DNA of 64,000 nucleotides from Rhexocercosporidium sp. MPI-PUGE-AT-0058 (taxonomy: Eukaryota > Ascomycota > Leotiomycetes > Helotiales): contig JAGTJL010000015.1 of assembly GCA_020746875.1 (NCBI GenBank), positions 62,001-126,000 on the forward strand, read 5' to 3'. Within the stretch, counting starts at the first letter, position 1, and each line of letters starts with the position of its first letter. The notes below the pieces were generated by a model. That model ran no database searches and was not told where the DNA came from. It worked only from the letters and a program-made list of their open reading frames with translations. A program made the translations under genes and the position numbers. Shown piece by piece: positions 35,296-46,029 of the stretch.

Positions 35296-36722
35296 ATGCG
35301 GGAAACGACTTCCTTAGTGCCTTTCAATCGGCCATTGTTCCTAGGTGGAGAAATTGAGAACGTCAAGGCAGCTGTTCAGGGTGGAAGCCTAGGGGGCAAT
35401 GGGGACTTCACCCGTCGCTGTCAAGATTTTATATCTCAACTCAATGGTCGGGGGAAAGTATTCTTGACGACATCTTGCACCTCAGCCTTGGAGATGGCTG
35501 CGATGGTACTTGACATCAAACAAGGAGATGAGGTGATTGTACCTTCGTACACCTACGTGTCTACCATCAATGCCTGGCTCCTGCGTGGGGCAACTCTTGT
35601 GTACGTCGACATCAATCCGGGAACAATGAACATCGACCACAACTTGATTGAAGCTGCTATAACATCCAAAACTAAGGTCATTGTGGCTGTGCACGTGAGT
35701 ACTTTTCTTTATACCGTTCCGCGTCACATAGAGCTGGTTCCCCATAACATAATTCATATTTTATTTCCCTTCGCTCCGCATGCCAGAAATGTATACACGA
35801 GAAGTGGTACTGACTTCGATCGTGTCGATAGTATGCTGGAGTTGCTTGTGATATGGATACTATCATGTCCCTTGCCGATAAATATGATATTTACGTTGTC
35901 GAAGACGCAGCGCAAGCTCTGACATCCACATACAAGTCGCGCAATCTTGGGTCAATCGGAGATATCAGCTGCTTCAGTTTCCACGAGACCAAGAACTTCA
36001 CTTCTGGCGGGCAGGGTGGTGCTATCTCGATCAACGATGGTTCATTACTGGCTAGAGCCGAAGTTGTCTACGACAATGGGACCAATCGCTTGCAATTTCT
36101 TCAAGGGTTAGTCAACCAGTACTGTTGGGAGGACATTGGGTCCAACTTCTTCATGTCGGAGGTCCAGGCTGCATATCTATGGAATCAATTGGAACGAGCA
36201 CCGATTGTGCAAAAGACACGGTATGATACTATATCTACTCTATTGCTTATCTTTATGCTGAAAAGTGAGGGTCGTCTAGTCACAAGTTTTGGGCGCGATA
36301 CGCAGTACACCTCCAGGGGTTGGCAGACCAAGGACAGATCGTCTTTCCTTCGATGCCACTGGGGTGTACACATAATGCTCATCTGTTCTTCTTCAAAGTA
36401 AAATCTCAAGACGAACGAAGTGCTTTCATTCGCTACATGAAATCAAGGGGGTTATTGCTTCCGCGCACTTTGTACCGCTTCATTCCAGGCCGTAAGTGTA
36501 ACAACTAGTCCAATTAGCCCACTCCCAGAAATCACTGACGACTTGTACTAACTTTCTCATCTATCTAGAATTGGGCTTGTGTCCGGTCGTTTCGTGGGGG
36601 AAGATCAATTCACGACAAGCGAAAGTCAACGCCTTGTGCGATTGCCCTTGCATTTCAACATGTCTGTCGAAGAGCAGGATCTAGTCATAGCCGCGACTGT
36701 CTCATTTTTCAACAGTTGCTAG
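35296..36722 (+). CDS. wecE: WecE/RffA-type sugar aminotransferase with a 1-base frameshift
   Basis: Four exons (35296..35694, 35832..36220, 36280..36491, 36569..36722). The product aligns along its length with bacterial dTDP-4-amino-4,6-dideoxygalactose transaminase (DegT/DnrJ/EryC1/StrS family, fold-type I, PLP): SCTSALEMAAMVLDI near residue 65, GDEVIVPSYTYVST, VEDAAQ with the PLP-pyridine Asp158, FSFHETKN with the PLP lysine Lys187, and the end block QRLVRLPLHFN. About 384 residues would result against 376 in E. coli. Exons 1-2 and 4 keep frame, but exon 3 changes frame near a G5 run at 36447-36451, where one G fewer than needed is present. So the gene is either a recent pseudogene or has a sequencing error. 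An earlier ATG at 35266 is possible. In bacteria this enzyme makes dTDP-Fuc4N for surface glycans; the fungal role is unknown. Introns exclude bacterial contamination. Confidence 0.8.
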
Positions 36723-37355
36723 TCTATTATTAGATTTACTCTAGAGAATACTCGTATTGTTTTGCCATGTTGAAGTCATACAACTGAAACATACATTATT
36801 ATCGCTCAGTATCTGTCTTCGGTGCTCGCTGTGTATCTGACCGTACTATGCTTTAAAAGTGGAGATCGTTTGTTGCTATGTACGAACAAAAAGCTCGATT
36901 CCAAGGGTCAATACGATTATTGAAGTATAAGCAGTTTTCCCCGGCCCTGTCCATTTGATATAGCTCGGTGACATTCGTGCGACGTTTGAGCATATGAATT
37001 CCTTCGTTGGATTGTAAGCTGCATGGCATCACATGTACCCATTAAAGAAAAGACGAGATTAATGCAGTGTAACGTCTCAACTGAGCACTTTTTAGAGCCT
37101 CAAATCTGGTAGCTGAAACGCAAAAGTGGTTCTGGGATCGAAACCAACCTGTTCTGCGTGTTGAAAAGGCCAGCAATCATCAATCCTATCGTCCCAAATA
37201 TCAAGCCAGTCTTGACTCGGTACACAAATCAGTCAGATTATTTTTTGACTAGCTCTAGCTGATATCCCACAGGAATTTTTTGGGGGAAATCTCATACCCT
37301 CTATTCGAGATTAGGAAACTCCTGTCGTCGATTCGTTGCCTCAGAACGATTCAAG
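36723..37355. other. Intergenic, aminotransferase 3' to GIG1-like 5'
   Basis: About 630 bases of normal composition; serves as 3' flank and promoter. No repeat or RNA gene recognised. Confidence 0.5.
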
Positions 37356-38074
37356 ATGGCTACAGTACCCTTTCATTTGACTGCTACGGATCGAGCAACA
37401 CTTTCAATGACAGACGAGGAATTTGTGCCTTATACCTGGACAGATCTCAAGAATGCCATAGGTATTTGTCCTTGAGAAATTTGTCTATGTGACTGTGTTG
37501 CTGCGTTGTCTGACCCCGACACCCAACAGCTGCAAAAGATCTATCTACTATACCGAGATCGCCATCCATTCTGCGCCGCTACATCGAATGGTCACGAGAA
37601 ATCACGACAAAACACGGCTCCACAGCAGAGTTCCTTCTGCATAATCGTCTCTTCTGGAACTCAACCGAGTCTTCACAGGCTAATGGTCAGCCGAATGGCC
37701 AGATAATCATACGAAGCAACGCTACACCATTCGCAGACAAAACAGACTACAAGATCATCTACAATGACTGGCCCTACGGACTCGCTTCCGATATCACCCA
37801 TCTTGTAGTTTGGATGAAAACACGACTGCCTGTAAACAAGGCAGGGGAGATGACACCAGAGTCTAGAGCCAGTGTGGAGGATTTCATTGATCGAACATTC
37901 GTCCAGGAGATGCGAAAGGCTAATGCCACCAACGATAACGTCATTTATTTCAAGAACGTGCCAAAGCTACAGAGCGTTGGGGCTGTGGAGCACTTTCATG
38001 TCCTCATTCGGGGTGCGAAGAGCGAAGCATTGGACGAATGGACGCAGGGCGATGTGCCAATTTACCGGAGGTGA
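37356..38074 (+). CDS. DUF3605 protein, GIG1-like
   Basis: Two exons (37356..37461, 37530..38074) giving 216 residues; the 68-base intron has GTATTT and CAACAG borders and phases close. Family signs: the N-terminal FVPYTWTDLKNAI block, RSPSILRRYIEW, the central YNDWPYGLASDITHLVVWMK block, FIDRTFVQEM, NVIYFKNVPKL and the C-terminal VEHFHVLI...GDVPIYRR. DUF3605 includes Candida albicans Gig1, induced by N-acetylglucosamine; the molecular function is not known and no catalytic motif is evident. No signal peptide or membrane segment, so cytosolic. It follows the sugar aminotransferase in the same direction. Confidence 0.88.
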
Positions 38075-38440
38075 ACACTCCGGGCTTTGGATAGAAGGAA
38101 CGATTGTGGTTGAACCAGTTGGAGTTACTGAAGACGCATCCCTTGTGCGGGATGTGTTGACAGTGGTAATTGATGCAAGTGCTGAGATTCGATCTTGGAG
38201 CTGCCTGTATGTACGTGCAACGACCATAAAGTGACCCTGACCATGTCACTCGCGATATCAAAAACACACCAAATCATACAAAAGTGAAGATGAATGAACA
38301 AGTGTAACCTCTCTTTGATACTGAAATAAGCAAAGTATGAAGACTTTCAAAACCAATGATCCGCAGCCTCTGAGATTCCGAAATGGCCTTCAGCATCGCG
38401 GTCGGGAAAGATTATGAGGAAGGGTGACCGTGGAATATTC
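38075..38440. other. Convergent 3' intergenic region
   Basis: About 365 bases between the ends of the GIG1-like gene and the ABM gene; AT-rich 3' flank signals such as AATAAGCAAAG near 38324. Nothing else seen. Confidence 0.45.
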
Positions 38441-38873
38441 TCAGCGCTGGATAAAACCCCCAACTGGTGACACGAAGCGGTCCTCTTCTTTCTCGCTCAG
38501 AAGTCCTTCATCTGCGATGATCTTATCGGCTCTTTGCAGATAGGGTTGCCTGTGGTGGTTATCGAAAGCCTCCTGAGAAGCCCAGCTGTGCGAATTAAGA
38601 TCAGCACATGTGGACGATGTGCCCTGCAGTGACGGTGTCTTACTTCTCCACGAGAACAAAGGCGGTACCTTTCTCTTCCGTCTCGTACTCCCACACTTGG
38701 TAGCTTAGGCAGCCAGGCTCGTGCTTCTTAACATCGCTGCTCAAAGTGAGGAGGACCTCCTTGAGCTTATCTCTCTGTAAGCTGGGTACCGGAAGAGTGG
38801 GGGCGTTGGGTCATACGCGGGAGGCGGCACTTGGCCTGGGGCGTAAGGTTGCCATCAGATTGACTGTTGTCAT
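38441..38873 (-). CDS. Antibiotic-biosynthesis-monooxygenase (ABM) domain protein
   Basis: Three exons, complement(38441..38585, 38644..38774, 38817..38873), 110 residues, phases close. Small ferredoxin-like alpha+beta barrel of the ABM/YgiN type: LKEVLLTLSSDVKKHEPGCLSYQVWE (helix and strand with the typical EPGC), FVLVENWASQEAFDNHH (the VE-W-S-EAF-HH signature) and a C-terminal helix. In the family such proteins are cofactor-free monooxygenases or quinol-degrading enzymes, many of unknown substrate. The first intron is only 42 bases, near the lower limit for fungi, so a start at the second Met (38855) or a slightly different border is possible. Convergent with the GIG1-like gene. Confidence 0.8.
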
Positions 38874-39558
38874 GATGGAGTGGAAGAACGAAGATGATGC
38901 TATTGGCTATGAGCTGTTGGCAGGGTGCGTGGGTGGGTGACTTGTGTGTGACCTTGTTCCGTTTTGTTTATTCCGTTAGCTGTGCGGAGGATGATGGTGT
39001 CCTCGCTCGATTTATCATCTTGTCGGAGATGTAGGATCGACGATGCTGTGTCATGTCATACTATGCTCTGCTATTTGACTTCGAGCTGCTACACCGGTCA
39101 CCGACACAGCACAGCAGGTGCGACGCGAATACCTCTGGAGTGCTTGCAACTAATTACCTCACTTATCGCCCTTCTACTGATTAGAAAGGAAGAATCCGAT
39201 GCTCGGGTGGCGCCATAGAAGAGGAAGCAAAACACCCCGACAAAACTTGCCTTCACTGAATGAGAAAGCAGCTGCTGGTGCCGGGTAGGTAGGTGCCAAT
39301 GTGTATTTGCGGGTTTCGCCCAGAAAGAAGGGCAATTCGATAAGTCAACACTGGACGGGGCGTTAGGGGAGAGACCTTCCTCTGTCTTTCGGTACTTTAG
39401 TCGCAGCTCAAGTCTTCGCCATCTTCACCTTCATCTTCATCTTCACTTTAATCTCGCCGCAACAAATAGCATTCTCCGTTTCATTGCTGGCCACATTGCA
39501 CCTTCCCTTCCCAAACCCCGAATCCCGAATCACGAGTAACTTTCAACAACAATCCACA
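38874..39558. promoter_or_regulatory. Divergent region between ABM and Dabb genes
   Basis: About 685 bases between two divergently transcribed small barrel-protein genes. CT-rich stretches near 39410-39480 (CTTCATCTTCATCTTCACTT) precede the Dabb gene, as in many fungal promoters. No frame recognised. Confidence 0.5.
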
Positions 39559-39998
39559 ATGGAACCCGTCTTTCACGTTATCTTCTTGAGCTTTTCTCTA
39601 ACCGCAACGGCTGAGCAAGTGGCAGAGGTGAGAGTTGTCCAGGGAGTCCAATCACGGGATGCTGAGATTGATGATAGACCTGTAACGGGGTATTGGCTTA
39701 CCAGCAACGGTGCTTGCATCCGAAGACTGGACAACTCCTTCTTGTATCTGCTAAAGGGGGGGTTAAATGTGGGACGGAGAATCTAGACGTGCGTTTCATG
39801 CTTCTTTCTTGGACAACTCGGTGACTGATGAATTGAAAGCGTGGCTTCACCCACGTCTTTGTGTTGGAATTTGCGTCCAGGGAGGATCTTCAAGTCTACC
39901 TCAAGCACGAGCATCATATTGGATATGATGTCATGCTAGAAGAGAAAGGGATACTTGGGCAGGAGATGGTTTTGGACTTTTCACCGGGGATATTTTAA
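39559..39998 (+). CDS. Stress-response A/B barrel (Dabb) domain protein
   Basis: Three exons (39559..39627, 39678..39788, 39840..39998), 112 residues, all phases close. Dabb features: N-terminal strand VFHVIFLSF, helix with TAEQVAET, the CLHPKTG...KGG turn, FTHVFVLEFASREDLQVYLKH with the central histidine-rich strand, and a conserved HHIGYDVM helix. Members are dimeric barrels found in stress responses and in polyketide or terpenoid tailoring; substrate unknown here. No targeting signal. It shares a 5' region with the ABM gene, which has a related fold, so the pair may be co-regulated. Confidence 0.85.
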
Positions 39999-40153
39999 TT
40001 TTTAGCTAGTGTCTGCTGAGGCAATCGTAATGGATAGGCTGGGTCATGTGGGGAAAGGAAGTTTTTTGACATTTCAAATAGAAAAGCAGACCGTCACTTC
40101 CCGGTCGATCTTCTAAGCACCATCGAAACTCCCGTCTTCTCACCAGCAGTAAG

Positions 40154-41149
40154 TTACCAAACGTCCTCAAAAATCGGGATCACTGAGCCGGTGCACCACC
40201 CTGCCTCCTTCGAGCACAACATTAAGACAACTCCTGCAACCTCTTTGACGTCTGCAGCCCGTCCTCCTGTATCCTCGGATGCCCGCACAGCTTCAATGCC
40301 ATCAATATTTGCCCTTACCGCTGCCAGTGGAGCAATCTGCATGTATGGCTTGTACATTTTATGAAAATCTGCTCCTGCCTAGTTCTACCTAATCGTCCAA
40401 AGCGTTAATTATTTGGACGGCTGTGGAGTGATATAATGAGTAGATGACCTACATCTCGGTGGCGACAGGCCCAGGGTTGACTGAATTCACCGTGGCATTC
40501 TCAGCCAGTTCACGGCTCCAATTTCTTGTCATGGCGTCGAGAGCTGCTTTGGTACCCGCATAGACTGATTGTCCAACGAAGCCAAAATACGAACTGACGC
40601 TGCTAATGTTGACTATTCGACCAGAGCGATCATTGGGGAGGTAGGATTGGGCAGCTTGAATAAGCAACAAAGGACCCTGGACATTGACTGCGTACAAGTT
40701 TTGAACTTCTTCGGCCTTGATTTGGGAAATAGGAACTATGCCACTGATACCTGCATTATTGACGATGATATCGACCTGGAATTTGCCGGTCGCAGGGTCT
40801 GCGAAAAGCTCCTTTGCTTGAGAGACGAGACTTGCTGGCCCAGTTGCTGTGCCTAAATCTGCTTGGACAGGATAGACCACAACGTCGTAGGACTTTGAAA
40901 GTTCCGCCGCAGTTTTGTTGGCAATTTTGACAGATGATGTCGATGTGAACCCGAGAATAATTGAACATCCTTTAGATGCGAGGGCTTCAGCTATCCCAGC
41001 GCCAATCCCTAGGTGGAATTTGTTAGGTGTATGAAGACCCATGATTCAGAGCTACTAGCAGACTCACCTCGGACGCCGCCAGTAACTATTGCGAGCTTTC
41101 CTTCGAGTGGCCGGCACACACAGCCCGAGTTTAGAGTTGGTTGATACAT
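40154..41149 (-). CDS. Short-chain dehydrogenase/reductase (SDR), splice junction unclear
   Basis: Exon 1 is complement(41068..41149), exon 2 about 40453..41008, exon 3 from about 40378 down to 40154. Classical SDR features: TGGVRGIGAGIAEAL (TGxxxGIG cofactor site), NNAGISG, the catalytic serine in NISSVSSYFG, YAGTK (YxxxK), and NPGPVATEM. Fungal relatives are NAD(P)H-dependent oxidoreductases of about 270 residues with unknown substrate. Anomaly: the exon-2 donor (GTAGGT, first base 40452) leaves two coding bases, yet the family-like exon 3 needs phase 0 after the acceptor at 40379; one G more before the donor would fix it. An alternative acceptor near 40310 is in phase but would remove about 20 residues. 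So it may be slightly damaged or hold a base-calling error. Confidence 0.75.
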
Positions 41150-42249
41150 TACATTGATAGAATGTAATCAAACCAGAGCCGAGTGAACTATAAGTGAAAG
41201 TTGTTAAAACACTGTTATTGAAAGTAAAAACGGAGTAAGAGGTATTGTTATCGCAACAGATGGGATATAAACACAATCCTTCCAATGTCCTTCGTCAGTT
41301 GAGTCGGGGAACTTAAACACAACAAAGTTGATGTCGGCATGCCCTCTTAGCATCTGAAAAATTTCTTGATCGCAAGTGTAGCCATCCTTTGCATCGAAGT
41401 CTCTACGCTGTATGGTAGTACCCACAGAGTACTGCAGCAAGCATTACACTCGGTGGAATTGACGGTGAATGCAATGAGCACGCGGCACTGTCCAGTTATG
41501 CACCGCTAGATTATATTGGTGCTGTGTGAAATGAAACATGAGCCTCATGCGTGTCACAGGTATCCAAGCCGTATCCAAGCCGTATCCAAGCCGTATCCAG
41601 AACTCTGTCTTGGGTCTCAGCTCTTGTGTTGATTTTCCTCCCAGACTCTCGCTTGTGCCCTTGAATAGCCAGCTCCATAATTTGACCGTAGGCGAGACCG
41701 GGATCGGACATCCGCGGGCTTGCAACCATGAGGGCACTGCTGACAACATTGATATGAAATATTTTAAACAGTATCACGGCACATACATAAGTAGTACAGC
41801 ACGTCGACTCCAGCAGACAACAGAAAATTTATTCTCTTCGCGCTGTTCATCCGGAGTAGATCGCTGATCCTGGTTCTAGCCCAGATTGCGAAAACGCTGC
41901 GTGGCTACCGAGACTTCTTTGCAAGCCTTCATGCGAACAAAGAATTGTGCGAAACGGGCTTTGGACAGGGTTTCCTAGCGAGATAGTGGAACGATGAAGA
42001 AACCCCAGCGGCCCTTTAAAGGTCTTGGAAGAGAGACACCTAAATGGGTGACTTTGCCGTGGGCCGACTTGGGCAACATGGCAATCTATCGGAGCTTGAG
42101 AGTTGTACAGGACGAGAGCTGGCAGGCATAAATCGGGATCTCATGATAATCGAGGGCCGCGACCTTGATTTGGTACAGCTGAAAATCATCGACTGGGTAT
42201 GCTATGCAGGTGTCCGAGACGCAAGCACGATTTCTATGTCGCCGGGAAC
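41150..42249. other. 1.1-kb intergenic region with a minisatellite
   Basis: Upstream of the SDR. Normal composition, several small frames without resemblance to known proteins, and a short 11-base tandem repeat at 41560-41599. Confidence 0.5.
41560..41599. repeat. 11-base minisatellite, about 3.6 units
   Basis: GTATCCAAGCC repeated three times perfectly and then partially. Confidence 0.95.
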
Positions 42250-42660
42250 CTTTGATGACCCCCCTTTGCCACCTTGGCAGAGATGATTGGGCTGAGGTAC
42301 GGCGTTGCACAGAAATGCTGGAGGCTGGAGGGTGGGAATAGTGAGAAATGCTGCAGAGGCTGTCATACAATGGGCCGTGAGGCGCTTCATCGCAAAGACA
42401 GAAAGGGACAACAGTAGAAGTGGCAGAGTTCTGGAGAAGCTGGGGTTCATGTTGAGCGGGACAGACTACTGTAAGTGTCATTGTCATACTTTAGTCTCTG
42501 AATATTTCGCACCCGAGACAGGTAGCTCTACGTCTGGAAATGGGAGGCTAATCGCTACATCTTGAAGGGAAAGAGCAGGGCGAGATTGAATGGGAGAGGG
42601 CTCCACCTGGTGTCCATTGCTAGAGCTGTATATCGAAAGCAGTGGCGTGACGTACCATTT
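42250..42660 (+). pseudogene. GNAT acetyltransferase remnant (C-terminal half)
   Basis: Pieces in different frames resemble a RimJ/RimL-type GNAT: YGVAQKCW (about 42298), then EAVIQWA, IAKTERDNSRSGRVLEKLGF (the acetyl-CoA-binding and helix region) and GTDY up to 42470, and after a probable intron a YVWKWEANRYILKG tail (about 42530-42570). The frames cannot be joined by normal splicing that I can find, and the N-terminal strands are missing, so I read it as a decayed gene rather than a working enzyme. Confidence 0.5.
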
Positions 42661-43559
42661 TCACACGTCTGATCTAATGCTAGAGATATAGCGGTCCGCA
42701 CTTGGTTCATCTCTTGCGAGAGACGCTGTCTTCGGTGGATCGTATTCAGCAGAGCGGGATACCAGGCTTGGCATATTTGTTGAGGAGAGATCATTGAGTA
42801 CCAAAGACTCTGCCACCAAAGAGCAGCTAAACGAAATTCAAATCTATGCAAGAGACTCTCTGTCGCTCTATTTTGCACAATGATGGACCATTTGAGATAA
42901 CGTTGGACTCAGCAACCAGTGACACGCAATGAAGAAGGGACACTGGTTGAAAGGTTAGCTTGATGGCATGAACTAACTGTCCCTATGAAATGACTAGTAA
43001 GCAGGTCCTCTCTCTTCCGTCTGCAGATCATCAATATCAAAACATGCCAAGTGTTTTCCATTAAACGCCGCAAGAACAAAGTCCGTACTATTCCTCGAAC
43101 AGAGAAGTACATCGAGATTATGCCTCAGAGAAAGTTCCATCTGATGTCGGGGGTTTGAAATGAAAGACCGACCCCTCTACAATTGCTATGCTTGTAACAG
43201 ATCTCTAGAGCTGCTAGGGACAAATCCGATGTCTCTTAAGATCAAGTTCCCTACAACGTCAGAGGAAAGAGGCGAAATCACTCGCAAAAAGACGAGGACC
43301 CCTGTTATCGCTAATGTTGCTCTACGCCTATCAAGGTTAGCGGGAAAATGTCAGTCTCTAGGCGAGATCTGGAAATTTGACCAACAAACAAAACAAGAGT
43401 CGTCCAATCATCAAATGTACAAGGAGGAAGTATGAAGCAGAAGGAACTGGCCAAGATTCTGCATATCAGTCTTGTGTAGAAGGGGTTTCACCTTGGTTGT
43501 CAAACCAGGACTCACATCCTCCAAACCACGCCTGATCTACCAACTCTCCCCTTTCGAAG
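42661..43559. other. Intergenic, small unassigned frames only
   Basis: Contains a 91-codon plus-strand frame (43160-43435) and a 48-codon minus-strand frame ending near 42996; neither has a recognisable domain, and lysine/threonine-rich composition gives no clue. Probably promoter and 3' flanks. Confidence 0.4.
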
Positions 43560-44000
43560 ATGACGAGCAAAGGGGACAATACAAGCCCCGCGGAACCCAA
43601 GTCGAAGCAGGAACCCCCCCCAAAAGGCCATGATATTACATTCAAGACCATCAAGACACCCCAATTCTCATACGCCTGCCTCCAGCTTATGTCGGACTCA
43701 CCACCAGCAACCAGCCGGCAATTAGATGCCCTCACAGTTCGCTCCTACGTCGGGTCTGCACTGAGTCAGTTCCTCGGGCTTACTGGCTCTGCTGTCTCTA
43801 TCGACATCCTGAAAGTCGAGGGAAGAGAAACTTGGATTAGGGTTCCTCGCGAAGACCTCAGCCTTGTGCTTGCAGCGATTGGAGGATGGACCGGAGGCTT
43901 GGAAGGGCACGGCAAGGTGGGATGGACTGTTAAAGCCTCTGGGAACTGGCTTGGTGTTCTAGTTGCGCAAGGAGAAGCCGGTCAAATTTGGAATCAATGA
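43560..44000 (+). CDS. pop8: RNase P/MRP subunit Pop8 (Rpp14/Pop5-like fold)
   Basis: Single exon, 146 residues. After a polar, lysine/proline-rich N-terminus of about 25 residues, FSYACLQLMSD starts the first strand; RSYVGSALSQFLGLTGSAVSIDILKVEGRETWIRVPREDLSLVLAAIGGW matches the helix-strand core of the Pop5/Rpp14 family, and GKVGWTVKASGNWLGVL the last strand. The protein would be a nucleolar subunit of RNase P and RNase MRP, acting in pre-tRNA and pre-rRNA processing. Length is near that of yeast Pop8 (133). Pop8 and Rpp14-like subunits are hard to separate by eye. It converges on the PP5 gene with a 250-base gap. Confidence 0.75.
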   Translation: MTSKGDNTSPAEPKSKQEPPPKGHDITFKTIKTPQFSYACLQLMSDSPPATSRQLDALTVRSYVGSALSQFLGLTGSAVSIDILKVEGRETWIRVPREDLSLVLAAIGGWTGGLEGHGKVGWTVKASGNWLGVLVAQGEAGQIWNQ

Positions 44001-44250
44001 GGGGATGTGCAAAGAGGTATCGGGTAGTTCATTTAGCATGATACAGAGCTCGATTGCTCTGGTTAGATTGTGGTGGGCATGTTGATCCCTACGTAATTTA
44101 CAGCTGGCGTATAGTCTGATCCTTTTGGGTGTCCGCTCCTAGCTTCTGGTATCCCAACGCCATCTCGCAATGCCCCGAATGCTCAATATGCAACGATTCC
44201 ATCCAACAAGATTTTCGCGTTCTGTTTCTCCGAGAACCATCATGAGATCA

Positions 44251-46029
44251 TTAGGTCATGGACATGAGACTATTTTGTGCATAGGCCTGTACATTGTTAG
44301 TGTAGTTCCAACAATAATTGCGGGAATGACAAACCATGGGTTTGATGTTGGGATGTGGAACGGCGTCAAACTTGTGGAAGTCGAGCTTGTAATCAGGACC
44401 GATGTTAATGTAAGCACCTTTGTTCTCAGTGCTGTCGCAATATCTTGGCGCAGAAAAGACTTCGTGATAGTTAGCACATCGAAAGAAGGCCAAGTCCTGG
44501 GGTGAAATACCTGTAATGCACTTCCCGTCATGCTCCTCCTCATAGCCTTCCATTCTTACTTCGTGGCTGCGAATGATGGCCTTCAAACCGTTGTTCTCAC
44601 AGAATCTCTTGGTGACGTCCGGGCCGAATTGCATTCCAACGCCTCGCTTACTGGGCCCACGACCGGGTTCGGTTTGTGGGTCTGTCCATAGCATTTCCAT
44701 CATTAGTCCTGCCTGGCCTGGTTGCCGTTGGTTGTGTCTATTGAGCTTTCGAATATCATCCAATGTAATCTTATCATCAGAGAACAAGCCACCATGCAGA
44801 ACAAGATATTGCTTGCCAATTAACGTCGCTAGCGGAAGTGCCGAGAAACTCTCTGAGAAGAGCTTGAATATGCGCTCTAAAATGGTCAAGGTTAGAGCTG
44901 GCGCAACGCAATCTTGAAACGTATAAATAGAGTTGGACGTACCATTATACTTCGCTTTGCACTCGCCTTCAAAACCGTAGACGCGGTTCATGTCATCGGT
45001 TTCATGGTTGCCACGATTTATGAAGAATGAGGATGGACGCAGCCACTTGTATGCATATAACAGCAGGGCAATCTCAGTTGACCAAGAGCCCCGGTCGACA
45101 AAGTCGCCGTTGAACAGGTAGTAGTGCTTCTCGGTAGGAAATCCATTCAGACGGAATAGCTCCATGAGGTCGAAGAACTGGCCTGCACGTCGAGGAATTA
45201 GCAGAGCGCTTGAAATTAGAGAACCTGCACTGACCGTGTGTATCTCCACAGACGGTAAGATTTGCGCCATCCTCGATTTCCATCTCGACCATAGTTGCCT
45301 CGTCATAGACAATCCTCTTGACCGCTAGGATGATTTGATATACGTATTTCTTGTGGATCTTTTTCCCATTCTTGAAGCGGTCCAACATGTCCCTTATGAA
45401 CTCCGGGGTCATGTCTTGTTCCAACCGTGCCCCGTCATAGTCGGCTTCAACGACCATTGAATCCAGGTCCAAACCCTCTGCTGCAGATGGCTCGTCTCCT
45501 GGATCGATAGCCTGAAGAAAGGCAACCCTCTTGACAATCTTTTCACACTCTGCCAGCTTGAGCTTTGCATCCTTGTCATTCGGCGCTTTCCTAACAACCG
45601 TCTTGAAGTCCCGGAGGGCATCTTTCGCTTTCAGAATTGCAGTATAGGCGACTGCTCTGCGGTAATAGGCCTGTATGACAGTCAGCTACTTGGAACCCTC
45701 CCACTCTTACCACCGCAAAGCTGAGTAAGTACCTTAACGAAGTTTGGGTCAAGCTCAATTGCCTTTGTAGCATCTGCAATAGCGTAACCGTATGCCTCGG
45801 ACTTGATGTTTGCCTGTCCGTGCCAAGTCAGTCACGCGAGCGAGTATCCTGGACGTCGAAAACATACCTGCGCCCTATTGGAATAATAGGTTGGCTTTTG
45901 GTTGTCTAGCTCTATGGCTTTGGTGTAGAAATCGATAGCGGTTGGCCAGTCGTGCGCAGCAAAGGCCTTGTTGCCATCGTTCTTGAAGGCGACAGCCTGC
46001 TCTTCAGAGGAAGTCATTGATGGAAGCAA
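44251..46029 (-). CDS. ppt1: Serine/threonine protein phosphatase 5 (PP5/Ppt1)
   Basis: Six exons, complement(44251..44286, 44335..44459, 44511..45182, 45235..45670, 45733..45813, 45868..46029); all phases close, 503 residues (499 from the likely start at 46017). N-terminal TPR repeats (residues about 10-115; FKNDGNKAFAAHDWPTAIDFYTKAIELD is the first) bind the Hsp90 C-terminus and inhibit the enzyme; the PPP catalytic domain has GDTHGQ, GDFVDRG, RGNHE, the HGGLF and SHEVR histidines and VFSAPRYCD. It dephosphorylates Hsp90 clients in cytosol and nucleus. The last two introns (51 and 48 bases) are multiples of three without stops, so retention would only add 17 or 16 residues. Divergent from the ESS-2 homologue. 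Confidence 0.93.

Noticed and set aside
42996..43435. Unassigned frames of 48 codons (minus) and 91 codons (plus).
   Set aside because: No domain, no conserved pattern, and frames of this size occur by chance in GC-balanced intergenic DNA.
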